From contig DQBY01000052.1 of NCBI GenBank assembly GCA_003534085.1, positions 681 through 6,776 on the forward strand: a stretch of 6,096 nucleotides of DNA, read 5' to 3'. A program made the position numbers and the translations under genes. This document shows positions 1 to 5,276 of this stretch, one piece after another. This stretch comes from Candidatus Moraniibacteriota bacterium (GTDB lineage Bacteria > Patescibacteriota > Minisyncoccia > Moranbacterales > UBA2206). The stretch's first letter is position 1; the number at the start of each line of letters is the position of its first letter. The notes below the pieces were generated by a model. The model was not told the DNA's origin. It ran no database searches and worked only from the letters and a program-made list of their open reading frames with translations.

Positions 1-27
1 TATTAACCAGCCACCTAATTACCCTCC
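1..27 (+). repeat. IS630 terminal inverted repeat, left end (transposase 3' side)
   Basis: The outermost 27 bases match the reverse complement of 1103-1129 at 23 positions. The shared blocks are TATTAACC, GC, ACCTAATT and CTCC. The transposase stop codon (15-17 on the minus strand) lies inside this repeat, so coding sequence reaches into the element's terminus, as is common in compact insertion sequences. Confidence 0.9.
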
Positions 28-1062
28 GCATACCTTACGCTCTCATGCCTGAAATACGCCCGCACTTTGTGCGGTGTTTTTTGTTTTGAACGCATAAAAG
101 AATGGATATTGGCTTTTAATTCCTCTTCATTTTTTGGATAATGTTTCATATGAATGTGTTGCGTAATGTCGTTGTTTAGATATTCATCGGGATTTCCTTG
201 CGGAAAATATGGGGGCAGGGAAAAAAATCTCAATTTCTTTTTTATGATTTTCTTGCCATGTTTGAATAATTTTGGCATGGTGCGCTTTTAAATTGTCGAC
301 TATGAGAAATATCTTCCTATCCGTGTCTTTTACGAGTCTTTCGAGAAATATCTTGAACAGCGCCGCATTCATTCCGCCTTTATACGCCATGTAGCGAAGC
401 TTCCCTTGGTTTGTAAGCGATGAGATCATCGAGTAATTTGTTTTTTTGGCGGGAATCTTTACAACAGGCGTCTTGCCTTTCGGGGCGTATGTTTTCTGAT
501 AATTCGTATTGATGTTTAGACCGGTTTCATCTCCCCAATGAATTTCCGCTTTTTCTTTTTTGGCGCGCCTGACTATTTTTGGATAATCTTTTTCAAGCCA
601 TGTTTCAATCTTTTTGGCATCTTGTTCCGAGGCTTGCTTTTTCGGTCTTTGCGGCGAAAGTCCCCATAATTGAGCATATCTGCTCACGCATTGCGGTATC
701 ATACTGATGGCATACTCTTTTTTCACAAATTCGGCAATAGCCTTTCGCGACCATAGATACGCGCAAATATCATGCTCATCCGGCAAAGAGTCCTGAATAA
801 CGGAGAGGATTCTTTTTTGTTTCACATCATCTAAAATTCTTCTGTCATTCGGATTTCCGCGTTTTTGTCCGTGATATCCATTGGCTACAATTTCTTTCCT
901 GTTTCGTTGCCAGTCCTCCACGGTTTTAAAGTGAACTTCTGCAAGTTCAGCTACTTCATACTTATCCCATCCGTCATCCAGCTTCCTAAAAGCCAGCCTT
1001 CTTCTGTCGGCCCGCACTTCTTTGGGAAGCGAGGGAAAGTTTGTTTTTTGTTTTTGCGGCAT
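15..1062 (-). CDS. IS630-family DDE transposase, in two frames (needs a one-base frameshift)
   Basis: This enzyme cuts and rejoins the element's ends at TA targets. The first frame (184-1062, 292 codons) holds an N-terminal helix-turn-helix region (about residues 25-60, including AELAEVHFKTVEDWQRN), a second winged-helix-like part to about 135, and the RNase H-like core. Its first two catalytic acids are visible: Asp178 in HWGDETGL and Asp256 in LIVDNLKAHH. The frame then runs into an atypical tail and stops. The remainder, with the typical LPPY...NPDEYLNND block and the third catalytic Glu, lies in another frame (15-278). Skipping one base at the T7-C3 run (218-227) gives a continuous protein of 348 residues, the normal size for the family, with 36 residues between the second Asp and the Glu. 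Neither frame alone contains a full active site. The ATG at 1062 is preceded only by a weak purine stretch. The frameshift may be programmed, a decaying mutation or a sequencing error. Confidence 0.93.
218..227 (-). other. Frameshift point in the transposase gene (T7-C3 run)
   Basis: On the minus strand the codons for IEIFF run into seven T followed by three C, then TGCCCCCA. Reading straight through gives FPAPIFSARKSR and a stop at 184-186. Dropping one T or one C gives FFLPPYFPQGNPDEY, the conserved IS630 sequence. The required shift is therefore +1, or loss of one base through polymerase slippage on the T run. The homopolymer makes transcript slippage, a real indel and a sequencing miscount all plausible. 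Confidence 0.85.
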
Positions 1063-1088
1063 TTTCTTTTGTGAAGAATTATGCCTGT

Positions 1089-1097
1089 ATTATATCA
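1089..1097 (-). promoter_or_regulatory. Extended -10 promoter of the transposase
   Basis: The minus strand reads TGATATAAT here, a perfect TATAAT with the upstream TG of an extended -10 element. It lies about 26 bases before the transposase ATG and just inside the right inverted repeat. No good -35 box is seen at 16-18 bases, as is usual for extended -10 promoters. The in-frame stop of the disrupted host gene (1090-1092) falls inside this hexamer. Confidence 0.55.
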
Positions 1098-1359
1098 TAA
1101 ATGGAGTGGAATTAGGTAGCGGGTTAATAACACCGCCACCGAATTTATTGCCCTTTATCCACGCAAACAGATTATAATCATTACTGCTTACGTCATTCGC
1201 CCGGAATGAATTCGCAGAGATGCTTACAATGCCCGACAACTTTTGTCCTGCAGGAGACTTTACCTCCTTCGGCTCAAGCTGTTCCGCCTGAACCTGCATA
1301 ACAACAACCGAAAAAAGAAGAATGAACGACAGCACTGCGAAAAAAGATTTTCTAATCAT
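1090..1359 (-). pseudogene. Small secreted protein gene truncated by IS630 insertion
   Basis: The reading frame starts at an ATG with an AGGAGG ribosome binding site (1367-1372) seven bases upstream. Residues 1-25 form a signal peptide: positive MIRK, a hydrophobic core (FFAVLSFILLFSVVV) and a cleavage site of the AxA type, VQA before EQ. About 53 host-encoded residues follow, including SISANSFRAND and NKFGGGV. The frame crosses the insertion junction at 1129 near residue 78. It then reads the inverted repeat as a short foreign tail (about NPLPNSTPFMI) and stops inside the transposase promoter. The 3' part of the gene should lie on the far side of the element, beyond the window's left edge. 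An ATG at 1425 would extend the protein by 22 residues, but it lacks a ribosome binding site and would mask the signal peptide. The family is not recognised; export from the cytoplasm is the only firm inference. Because promoter and ribosome binding site survive, a truncated chimeric product of 89 residues may still be made. Confidence 0.75.
1103..1129 (-). repeat. IS630 terminal inverted repeat, right end (transposase 5' side)
   Basis: Read on the minus strand this end starts TATTAACCCGC and pairs with the left end over 27 bases with four mismatches, at repeat positions 9, 12, 21 and 23. The junction with host DNA is at the TA at 1128-1129. Confidence 0.9.
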
Positions 1360-1381
1360 TTCTAAACCTCCTCTGTATTTT

Positions 1382-1396
1382 CCCGTTAAAAACGGG
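1382..1396 (-). other. 5' leader hairpin ahead of the truncated secreted-protein gene
   Basis: CCCGTT and AACGGG form a perfect 6-bp stem with a 3-base loop. It lies between the predicted transcription start (about 1428) and the ribosome binding site (1367-1372), which is 9 bases away. It could stabilise the mRNA or affect ribosome access. It is too short to be a recognised riboswitch. Confidence 0.45.
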
Positions 1397-1434
1397 TATT
1401 TGATTTTCAACGTCCTTTCCGACACTGATTTTCT

Positions 1435-1463
1435 ATTATACTCCTAAAATCCCTTTTTGTCCA
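1435..1463 (-). promoter_or_regulatory. Sigma70-like promoter of the truncated secreted-protein gene
   Basis: On the minus strand TGGACA (1458-1463, five of six consensus bases) is followed after exactly 17 bases by a perfect TATAAT (1435-1440). The predicted start is about 1428, giving a leader of about 70 bases. The -35 box abuts the AGCC/GGCT palindrome at 1463-1474, a likely control point. Confidence 0.75.
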
Positions 1464-1574
1464 GCCTTTTGGCTAGTTTTGGCTGAATAAAGCCATTCTG
1501 AAAAAAGTAACATCCCGCTTGGGTTTTAAATAAGCCAAATTGCAAAAAATAAAATTTGATGAAAAATTTTGGCT
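1463..1574. repeat. Cluster of TTTTGGCT / AGCC boxes in the divergent intergenic region
   Basis: TTTTGGCT occurs at 1467-1474, 1477-1484 and 1567-1574. The reverse-oriented AGCC core occurs at 1463-1466, 1491-1494 and within AGCCAAA at 1533-1539. The first pair forms the palindrome AGCCTTTTGGCT, the next pair GGCTGAATAAAGCC, and the last pair a looser inverted repeat with a 27-base gap. The first two direct copies are spaced 10 bp apart, about one helical turn. This arrangement resembles clustered binding sites for a regulator acting on the minus-strand promoter next to it. No regulator is identified. Confidence 0.45.
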
Positions 1575-1578
1575 GTGG

Positions 1579-1617
1579 ATAAATGCAAATTGACATTTAT
1601 GGAATAAGAAATAGATT
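1579..1617 (+). promoter_or_regulatory. Promoter of the 1660-3461 operon with a dyad over its -35 box
   Basis: TTGACA at 1590-1595 is a perfect -35 hexamer. TAGATT at 1612-1617 is a four-of-six -10 after 16 bases, so the core promoter is suboptimal on the -10 side. A perfect 7-bp inverted repeat, ATAAATG (1579-1585) and CATTTAT (1594-1600) with an 8-base centre, spans the -35 box and could be an operator. The predicted start is about 1624. The ribosome binding site AAAGGAG (1646-1652) sits seven bases before the first gene's ATG. Confidence 0.5.
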
Positions 1618-1659
1618 TAAGGTATAGCCCTTTTACAAAATAACGAAAGGAGAAGAATA

Positions 1660-2169
1660 ATGAATGAAACAATTTCCGGAGCGATCTTAACAATCAAAGA
1701 CATGCTGGTCGCGGCAAACATTCCCATGGCAATCTCCTCAATGATCGAGGATTTTGTAAAAATCAAAGCTGAATACAAATATAATGAACTTGAAAAAACC
1801 AAATACTTTCGGAAATTGAAGTCCTTGGAAGATAAACAAAAACTTGTGATCATCGCGCTCATGTTTCTGGTAAATTCCCAGCTCAAGAATATTCTAAAAG
1901 AAAACACGCCATGGATGTCGTTTCTGAAAGGGATACTGACTGATTTTTTTCCGGAAATAGGCAAGCGCCTATGGAACGGCGACAGTAGCCCGGATCCGGA
2001 TGAACAGGAAGTTATCGATATGATTCGGATCGATTATGCGCACGAAAAGCCAAGCTACGGACCGGCGGGGAAAAGTTTCTTCAAGCGCGCCAAGGATGAT
2101 TTTGAAGACGGACTGGATTTTATCTTGGAAAAACTGGAAGAGAACGAAAATAAAGGAGGGCACAAATGA
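1660..2169 (+). CDS. Hypothetical helical protein, first gene of a two-gene operon
   Basis: I do not recognise this 169-residue protein. It is rich in Lys, Glu and Leu, with strongly predicted helices and no signal peptide. The hydrophobic stretch at residues 61-73 (KLVIIALMFLVNS) is too short for a confident membrane span. A linker DSSPDPDEQE at 109-118 separates the N-terminal helical part from an acidic C-terminal helix (about 145-164, DDFEDGLDFILEKLEE). The start is supported by AAAGGAG seven bases upstream and by the promoter at 1590-1617. Its TGA overlaps the ATG of the next gene by four bases (ATGA), so the two products are probably made in linked amounts. The next gene encodes a membrane protein, so this may be its cytoplasmic partner; that is inference from gene order only. 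Confidence 0.85.
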   Translation: MNETISGAILTIKDMLVAANIPMAISSMIEDFVKIKAEYKYNELEKTKYFRKLKSLEDKQKLVIIALMFLVNSQLKNILKENTPWMSFLKGILTDFFPEIGKRLWNGDSSPDPDEQEVIDMIRIDYAHEKPSYGPAGKSFFKRAKDDFEDGLDFILEKLEENENKGGHK

Positions 2170-3461
2170 TCACTAGAAAAGTTCTTCAGATAATTTTGAA
2201 GCTTTTCAGTTCCGGAAAAGAATCTCTGGAAAAATTCGCGAAAGAAAAACTGGCCGGATCGAAGGAAAAAACTAAAAAATTCATCCTTATCACTTTCCTC
2301 ATCTTATTTTCCACTTTTCTTTTTACCATTCCGCTGCTTTACTTCGGCTTCATTACAGATTCAAAAACTTTGATAAGCTTCGCCGCGCTTCTGCGGGCCG
2401 GATGCTTTTATGTCCTCAAACTGCTGATCGCGCCGATAATATTGGCGCTCAGCATTCCGGAAGAAGGATTCCGCGAAAGCATCCGAAGTTATATCCGAAC
2501 CCTGAACGGCACTTTCATTTCCGAATTGCTTTTGATGACGGCAATCTCATGGCTGCCTATCAAAAACAATTTAGACTCCGTATTTCCACTGATACTGATC
2601 GTAACCGTGCTGGGCTGGATCCTGCCAAAGGCGATGAGCAGAAAAGTCTCCATCGCTTTCGCGAGCATTTTACTATGCCTGATATTGCTTTCTTTCTCCT
2701 ACACGATAGAAGCATTCATGACCAGACTGTTTACAGATGACAAAAAAGAAGGCCTGCCGATGAAAGTCACGATGACTTGCGATGATATCCAAAACGGCAA
2801 ATATCCGCTTTTTGAGTTCTACGGCTTTTTTGAGGATCCGAGGACAAAGGCGATCGAGGTCTTCGAGTTCAGAAGTAAGAACAGATCTCATCCGGTTTAC
2901 GGAGAAACGATAAAATCCTTCAAAACCAAGGATGATATCTTTTTCTTTGAAAATTACATTTGCAAGAAGGAAAGGAAAGAAAGAGAAGCAGAGGAAGAAA
3001 AAGCGAAAAAAGAGGCCGAGGAAGAAAAGAAAAGGGAGCAAGCGGAAAAAGCTTCCCGCAAGGAATATGCGATAATCGTTTTGGATGGAAACGGATATTT
3101 TGATTATCCGATGACGGAACGATTTGTGTCTTCTGTTTCCGGCGCCATCAATGCTTATGAATATATCGCCAACTTCCCGATTCAAGGAGGCCAAATAAAT
3201 TATTATGAAAGGATGCAAATCGCGAAAATTGCCAAAAAAATTGTTATTCTTGCATCTAAGACAGAACTTCTTCGGGAAGAGCAAAACATCAAGCATTATT
3301 ACGCTTTGCTTTCAGGCAAAGTTCTGGACTCCGAAACAGGAGACGTTTTGCGTCATATCCGAAAAGACGTGACCGCCATAAGCGTTATGGACAACAAGGC
3401 TCGGACGGATGCCTTGGATATCGCCGTCACTGCGGCCGAAAATGAACTGAAAAAATTATAA
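2166..3461 (+). CDS. Hypothetical polytopic membrane protein with coiled coil and C-terminal globular domain
   Basis: I do not recognise the family. The 431-residue product begins with a basic amphipathic region (1-38). Four or five hydrophobic segments follow, at about 39-61, 77-96, 117-133 (weak), 138-156 and 161-181. A soluble region containing CDDIQNGKYPLFEFYGFF (205-222) is next, then a highly charged Lys/Glu/Ala coiled coil (about 267-300). A C-terminal alpha/beta domain (301-431) starts with strand YAIIVLDGNGYF. This domain contains KKIVILASKTELL, then YYALLSGKVLDSETGDVL, and ends in an Ala-rich helix (KARTDALDIAVTAAENELKKL in outline). The strand, 'xDxxTGxVL' turn and final helix order recalls domains of some envelope-associated CsgG/LpoB-like proteins. 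That is a weak resemblance, not an assignment. The start is fixed by the ATGA overlap with the upstream gene and by AAAGGAGG at 2152-2159. A strong terminator follows the stop within 6 bases. Confidence 0.85.
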   Translation: MITRKVLQIILKLFSSGKESLEKFAKEKLAGSKEKTKKFILITFLILFSTFLFTIPLLYFGFITDSKTLISFAALLRAGCFYVLKLLIAPIILALSIPEEGFRESIRSYIRTLNGTFISELLLMTAISWLPIKNNLDSVFPLILIVTVLGWILPKAMSRKVSIAFASILLCLILLSFSYTIEAFMTRLFTDDKKEGLPMKVTMTCDDIQNGKYPLFEFYGFFEDPRTKAIEVFEFRSKNRSHPVYGETIKSFKTKDDIFFFENYICKKERKEREAEEEKAKKEAEEEKKREQAEKASRKEYAIIVLDGNGYFDYPMTERFVSSVSGAINAYEYIANFPIQGGQINYYERMQIAKIAKKIVILASKTELLREEQNIKHYYALLSGKVLDSETGDVLRHIRKDVTAISVMDNKARTDALDIAVTAAENELKKL

Positions 3462-3466
3462 AAATG

Positions 3467-3502
3467 GGGTACAGATCACAGCGTGATCTGTACCCTTTTT
3501 TT
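3467..3502. terminator. Bidirectional intrinsic terminator between converging genes
   Basis: GGGTACAGATCAC (3467-3479) and GTGATCTGTACCC (3483-3495) form a perfect 13-bp stem with a 3-base loop. Seven T follow on the plus strand (3496-3502). On the minus strand the stem is followed by ATTTTTATAATTTTT. It therefore ends the plus-strand operon and probably also the minus-strand lipoprotein gene, whose stop codon (3502-3504) touches the T run. Confidence 0.93.
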
Positions 3503-3930
3503 CAAATCTTCAGCTGCCAATTTCCATTTCTGTCTTGGCAGACTTCTTCCGGAACGGTGCTGATAATTTTCCCGTTCTCTTTTATTTCATTTTTGATGGT
3601 CTTGCACTTGGTTTCCAAATTATACGCAACGGGCTGCGCCTTGACCACATACGTTTTTCCCTCTTCGGAAATTTTCTCCCTGATCACCGGCTTGTTTGTT
3701 TTCGCCGCCTCGATCGCGGCGTCTTCCGCCAGCTTGGTTATCAGGGCGCAAGCAGCGGCTCCGATTCCCGCACCGATCAGGGCCCCCTTCAGATCTTTTG
3801 TGGCTAGAGCTCCTATGATAGCTCCTGCGCCGCCGCAAATGACCATATTCCTTTTCATCTGCGGAGAACATGCGCCCAATATCGTTGCTAAAAAAACAAC
3901 TGCCACAAAACCCGAAACCGATCTTCTCAT
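3502..3930 (-). CDS. Glycine-zipper lipoprotein, 17-kDa surface antigen type
   Basis: The 142-residue product starts with a lipoprotein signal peptide: MRRS, a hydrophobic core and lipobox LGAC, so Cys21 should be lipidated after cleavage. Residues 33-59 are a Gly/Ala-rich double segment (GGAGAIIGALATKD, then GALIGAGIGAAACAL). This is the glycine-zipper pattern of the Rickettsia 17-kDa antigen and SlyB-like lipoproteins, which are thought to insert in or brace the outer membrane. The C-terminal part (about 93-142) has two cysteines, Cys109 and Cys131, and ends VCQDRNGNWQLKI. That resembles the 'C....G.W.I' ending of the surface-antigen domain. The two cysteines may form a disulfide outside the cytoplasm. 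The start is supported by AGGAGG (3935-3940) four bases upstream and by the signal peptide. The gene is transcribed alone, converging on the unknown operon. Exact role unknown; the envelope location is well supported. Confidence 0.85.
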   Translation of the reverse strand: MRRSVSGFVAVVFLATILGACSPQMKRNMVICGGAGAIIGALATKDLKGALIGAGIGAAACALITKLAEDAAIEAAKTNKPVIREKISEEGKTYVVKAQPVAYNLETKCKTIKNEIKENGKIISTVPEEVCQDRNGNWQLKI

Positions 3931-3971
3931 AATTCCTCCTTTTTTGCAGAATTTTCTTCAGATTTATAAAA

Positions 3972-4000
3972 ATAGTAACAAAAAAAGATACAAAAGTAAA
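3972..4000 (-). promoter_or_regulatory. Promoter of the glycine-zipper lipoprotein gene
   Basis: On the minus strand TTTACT (3995-4000, four of six) is followed after 17 bases by TACTAT (3972-3977, five of six). The predicted start near 3965 gives a leader of about 35 bases ending in the AGGAGG ribosome binding site. Confidence 0.5.
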
Positions 4001-4028
4001 CTTATATCCAACAGACGGCTGCTCCCAG

Positions 4029-4058
4029 AAAAGGCCAAGCAACACTTCGGCCTTTTTT
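4029..4058 (+). terminator. Hairpin with plus-strand T tract, no assigned transcript
   Basis: AAAAGGCC (4029-4036) pairs with GGCCTTTT (4049-4056) around a 12-base loop, and TTTTTTAATTTT follows on the plus strand. The form is that of an intrinsic terminator, but no plus-strand gene precedes it within 500 bases. It may back up the minus-strand prohibitin terminator next door, although its minus-side T tract is only TTTTC. Alternatively it could end an unannotated small plus-strand RNA. Confidence 0.5.
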
Positions 4059-4059
4059 A

Positions 4060-4099
4060 ATTTTAGAAAAAGAAAAAGGATTGCGTCAACAATCCTTTT
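4060..4099 (-). terminator. Intrinsic terminator of the prohibitin gene
   Basis: AAAAGGATTG (4074-4083) and CAATCCTTTT (4090-4099) form a perfect 10-bp stem with a 6-base loop. On the minus strand the stem runs into TTTTTCTTTTTCT, a strong T tract. It lies about 75 bases past the prohibitin stop and upstream of the lipoprotein promoter, so the two genes are insulated from each other. Confidence 0.85.
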
Positions 4100-4141
4100 G
4101 GCTTTGTGTACATAATTGAAAAAAATGAAATCCATAGTTAT

Positions 4142-4176
4142 CTGCCGAATGAGGCAGGCCTGACGCCTCCTGGCGT
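4142..4176. repeat. Tandem GC-rich mini-hairpins just after the prohibitin stop
   Basis: Two small stem-loops lie side by side: ACGCC-TCCT-GGCGT (4163-4176) and CTGCC-GAATGA-GGCAG (4142-4157). They form a GC-rich island between AT-rich flanks, directly abutting the stop codon. No T tract follows closely, so they look more like an mRNA 3'-end stabiliser or REP-like palindrome than a terminator. Confidence 0.5.
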
Positions 4177-4991
4177 TATTTATTCAATCCGATAAAAGGG
4201 CTGGCTCCTCCCCAATAGGCGGGAGTTTTTCCGTCCCATTTTTCTATCCAGCGCAATTCCACCACTTTCGGATTAGACATAAGGGCCTGTGCTTCCGTCT
4301 TGATGGCTTTTGCTTTGCCTTCAGCTTCAGCCACTTTTTGATCAGCCTCGATCATGATTCTTTCCAGATCTCTTTCCGCTTTCAATTTCAATTGTTCCGC
4401 CGTCACCTTAGCTTCGATAGCTTCGTTGAAGGCCGGAGAAAAATCAAAGGATGTGATGTTGATATCATCCACTATGATATTATTCTTGATCAATCTTTCC
4501 GCTAAATTGATTTTTATCTGATCCTTCACGTCTTCTCTTTTGATGATCAATTCTTCAGCCGTGAATCTGGCAGTCACAGCTTTCACAGCTTCTTGGATAG
4601 ATGGCGCGATGATGCGGCTGTTGTATTCTTTCCCGACATTTTGCCATATGGTATTTACTTCGCTTGGAGAAAGATGATAATTAATGGCGACTTTAGAAGT
4701 GATAATTTGCAAATCCTTGGAGGAAGCGCTGGCCGGCACCTCGTCTTTTTGCATCTTTACATCCATAGTCACCACCTGATGGACAAAAGGTATTTTGAAA
4801 TAAAGGCCTTCTTCAAAAACTCTATCCTTAACCGCTCCAAATTGCAGCAAGACCCCTCTTTCTCCGGCACCGATGGTTCCCACCGATCCTGAAATAATAA
4901 TCACCAGAAAAAAGATCCAGATCCCCGATAAAATTTTACTTTTAATTTTTTTAAAATCTCCCGCTCTCTCAGCATCAAATATATTGCTCAT
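4176..4991 (-). CDS. Prohibitin-family SPFH (band 7) membrane protein
   Basis: SPFH proteins form large ring or cage assemblies on the membrane and, in bacteria such as those with HflK/HflC, often modulate membrane proteases such as FtsH. The 271-residue protein has one N-terminal membrane span (about 20-36, LSGIWIFFLVIIISGSV). The SPFH domain (about 40-200) contains VGTIGAGERGVLLQFGAV, EGLYFKIPFVHQVVTMDVKMQ and the prohibitin-like SSKDLQIITSKVAINYHL. The Ala/Glu/Lys-rich coiled coil (about 195-238, ERIMIEADQKVAEAEGKAKA in part) is the typical oligomerisation segment. The C-terminus ELRWIEKWDGKTP is characteristic of prohibitin-type bacterial members rather than of HflC. Length and domain order are normal for the family. 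The ATG at 4991 gives the usual short cytosolic N-terminus, but it has only a weak AAGAAA-like ribosome binding site. No protease gene or second SPFH gene is adjacent. The gene appears to be a single transcription unit. Confidence 0.93.
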   Translation of the reverse strand: MSNIFDAERAGDFKKIKSKILSGIWIFFLVIIISGSVGTIGAGERGVLLQFGAVKDRVFEEGLYFKIPFVHQVVTMDVKMQKDEVPASASSKDLQIITSKVAINYHLSPSEVNTIWQNVGKEYNSRIIAPSIQEAVKAVTARFTAEELIIKREDVKDQIKINLAERLIKNNIIVDDINITSFDFSPAFNEAIEAKVTAEQLKLKAERDLERIMIEADQKVAEAEGKAKAIKTEAQALMSNPKVVELRWIEKWDGKTPAYWGGASPFIGLNK

Positions 4992-5276
4992 ATTTCTTGT
5001 TTAGTTAATTATCATTTCTACGTACAATCAGCCTACCATCTATTTCATCTTTAGCAAAGGGGCTTTGTTCTGAATGTATAAGCTAAGATCAAATGTCTTC
5101 AATCCTATCCAAATAAGGCGCAAAAGAGCCTTGTTTCATTGATGCGCGGGCCAGAGTACACGCTTCGAGAAAATATACCGGAAAATTGGGAGTGATTGAG
5201 ATTAGATTGGAGGCGATGGCTTTGATGAAATAAAAAAAGCACGTTAAATGCCATCCTAAAAGAAAATCTAAAAAAA
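4992..5276. other. Intergenic region with a startless open frame; possible gene remnant
   Basis: No intact gene is visible. On the minus strand a frame is open from 5292 to the TGA at 5089-5091 (67 codons). It reads protein-like in its last half (ITPNFPVYFLEACTLARASM, then KQGSFAPYLDRIEDI), but it has no start codon except a late internal ATG and no ribosome binding site. A plus-strand frame (5117-5233) is also open for 38 codons, again without a good start. Either could be the 3' remnant of a degraded gene. Close to the prohibitin gene, GATAAT at 5008-5013 on the minus strand could be its -10 box, but no convincing -35 accompanies it. Confidence 0.35.

Larger units (their letters stand above)
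1..1129 (-). mobile_element. Complete IS630-family insertion sequence, about 1.1 kb
   Basis: Both ends carry matching inverted repeats, and the interior is filled by one transposase of the IS630/Tc1-mariner superfamily. The dinucleotide TA stands at positions 1-2 and again at 1128-1129. IS630-family elements insert at TA and duplicate it, so the mobile unit itself is probably 3-1127 with TA as the target duplication. The left TA coincides with the first bases of the window, so the flanking host DNA on that side cannot be seen. The element lies inside the coding sequence of a secreted-protein gene on the same strand. Family assignment is firm; whether the element is still active depends on the transposase frameshift. 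Confidence 0.92.

Noticed and set aside
1463..1574. CRISPR array
   Set aside because: The repeated boxes are only 8 bases long, irregularly spaced and in both orientations. No repeat-spacer periodicity exists here or elsewhere in the window.
1617..1964. Minus-strand open frame of 115 codons
   Set aside because: It is antisense to the first operon gene, which has a supported promoter, ribosome binding site and translational coupling.
2402..2740. Plus-strand open frame of 112 codons
   Set aside because: It lies wholly inside the 431-residue membrane-protein gene on the same strand in another frame, has no ribosome binding site, and reads as unlikely protein rich in Arg and His.
2673..3296. 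Minus-strand open frame of 207 codons
   Set aside because: It is antisense to the membrane-protein gene. Its Phe/Arg-rich composition mirrors the Lys/Glu coiled coil on the other strand.
3464..4060. Plus-strand open frame of 198 codons opposite the lipoprotein gene
   Set aside because: It starts inside the terminator hairpin and is antisense to the lipoprotein gene, which has a signal peptide, lipobox and ribosome binding site.
3620..4135. Minus-strand open frame of 171 codons overlapping the lipoprotein gene
   Set aside because: It runs through the prohibitin terminator and the lipoprotein promoter, and its second half is an Arg/Gly/Asp-rich shifted reading of the glycine zipper.
4593..4892. 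Plus-strand open frame of 99 codons
   Set aside because: It is antisense to the clearly recognisable SPFH domain of the prohibitin gene.
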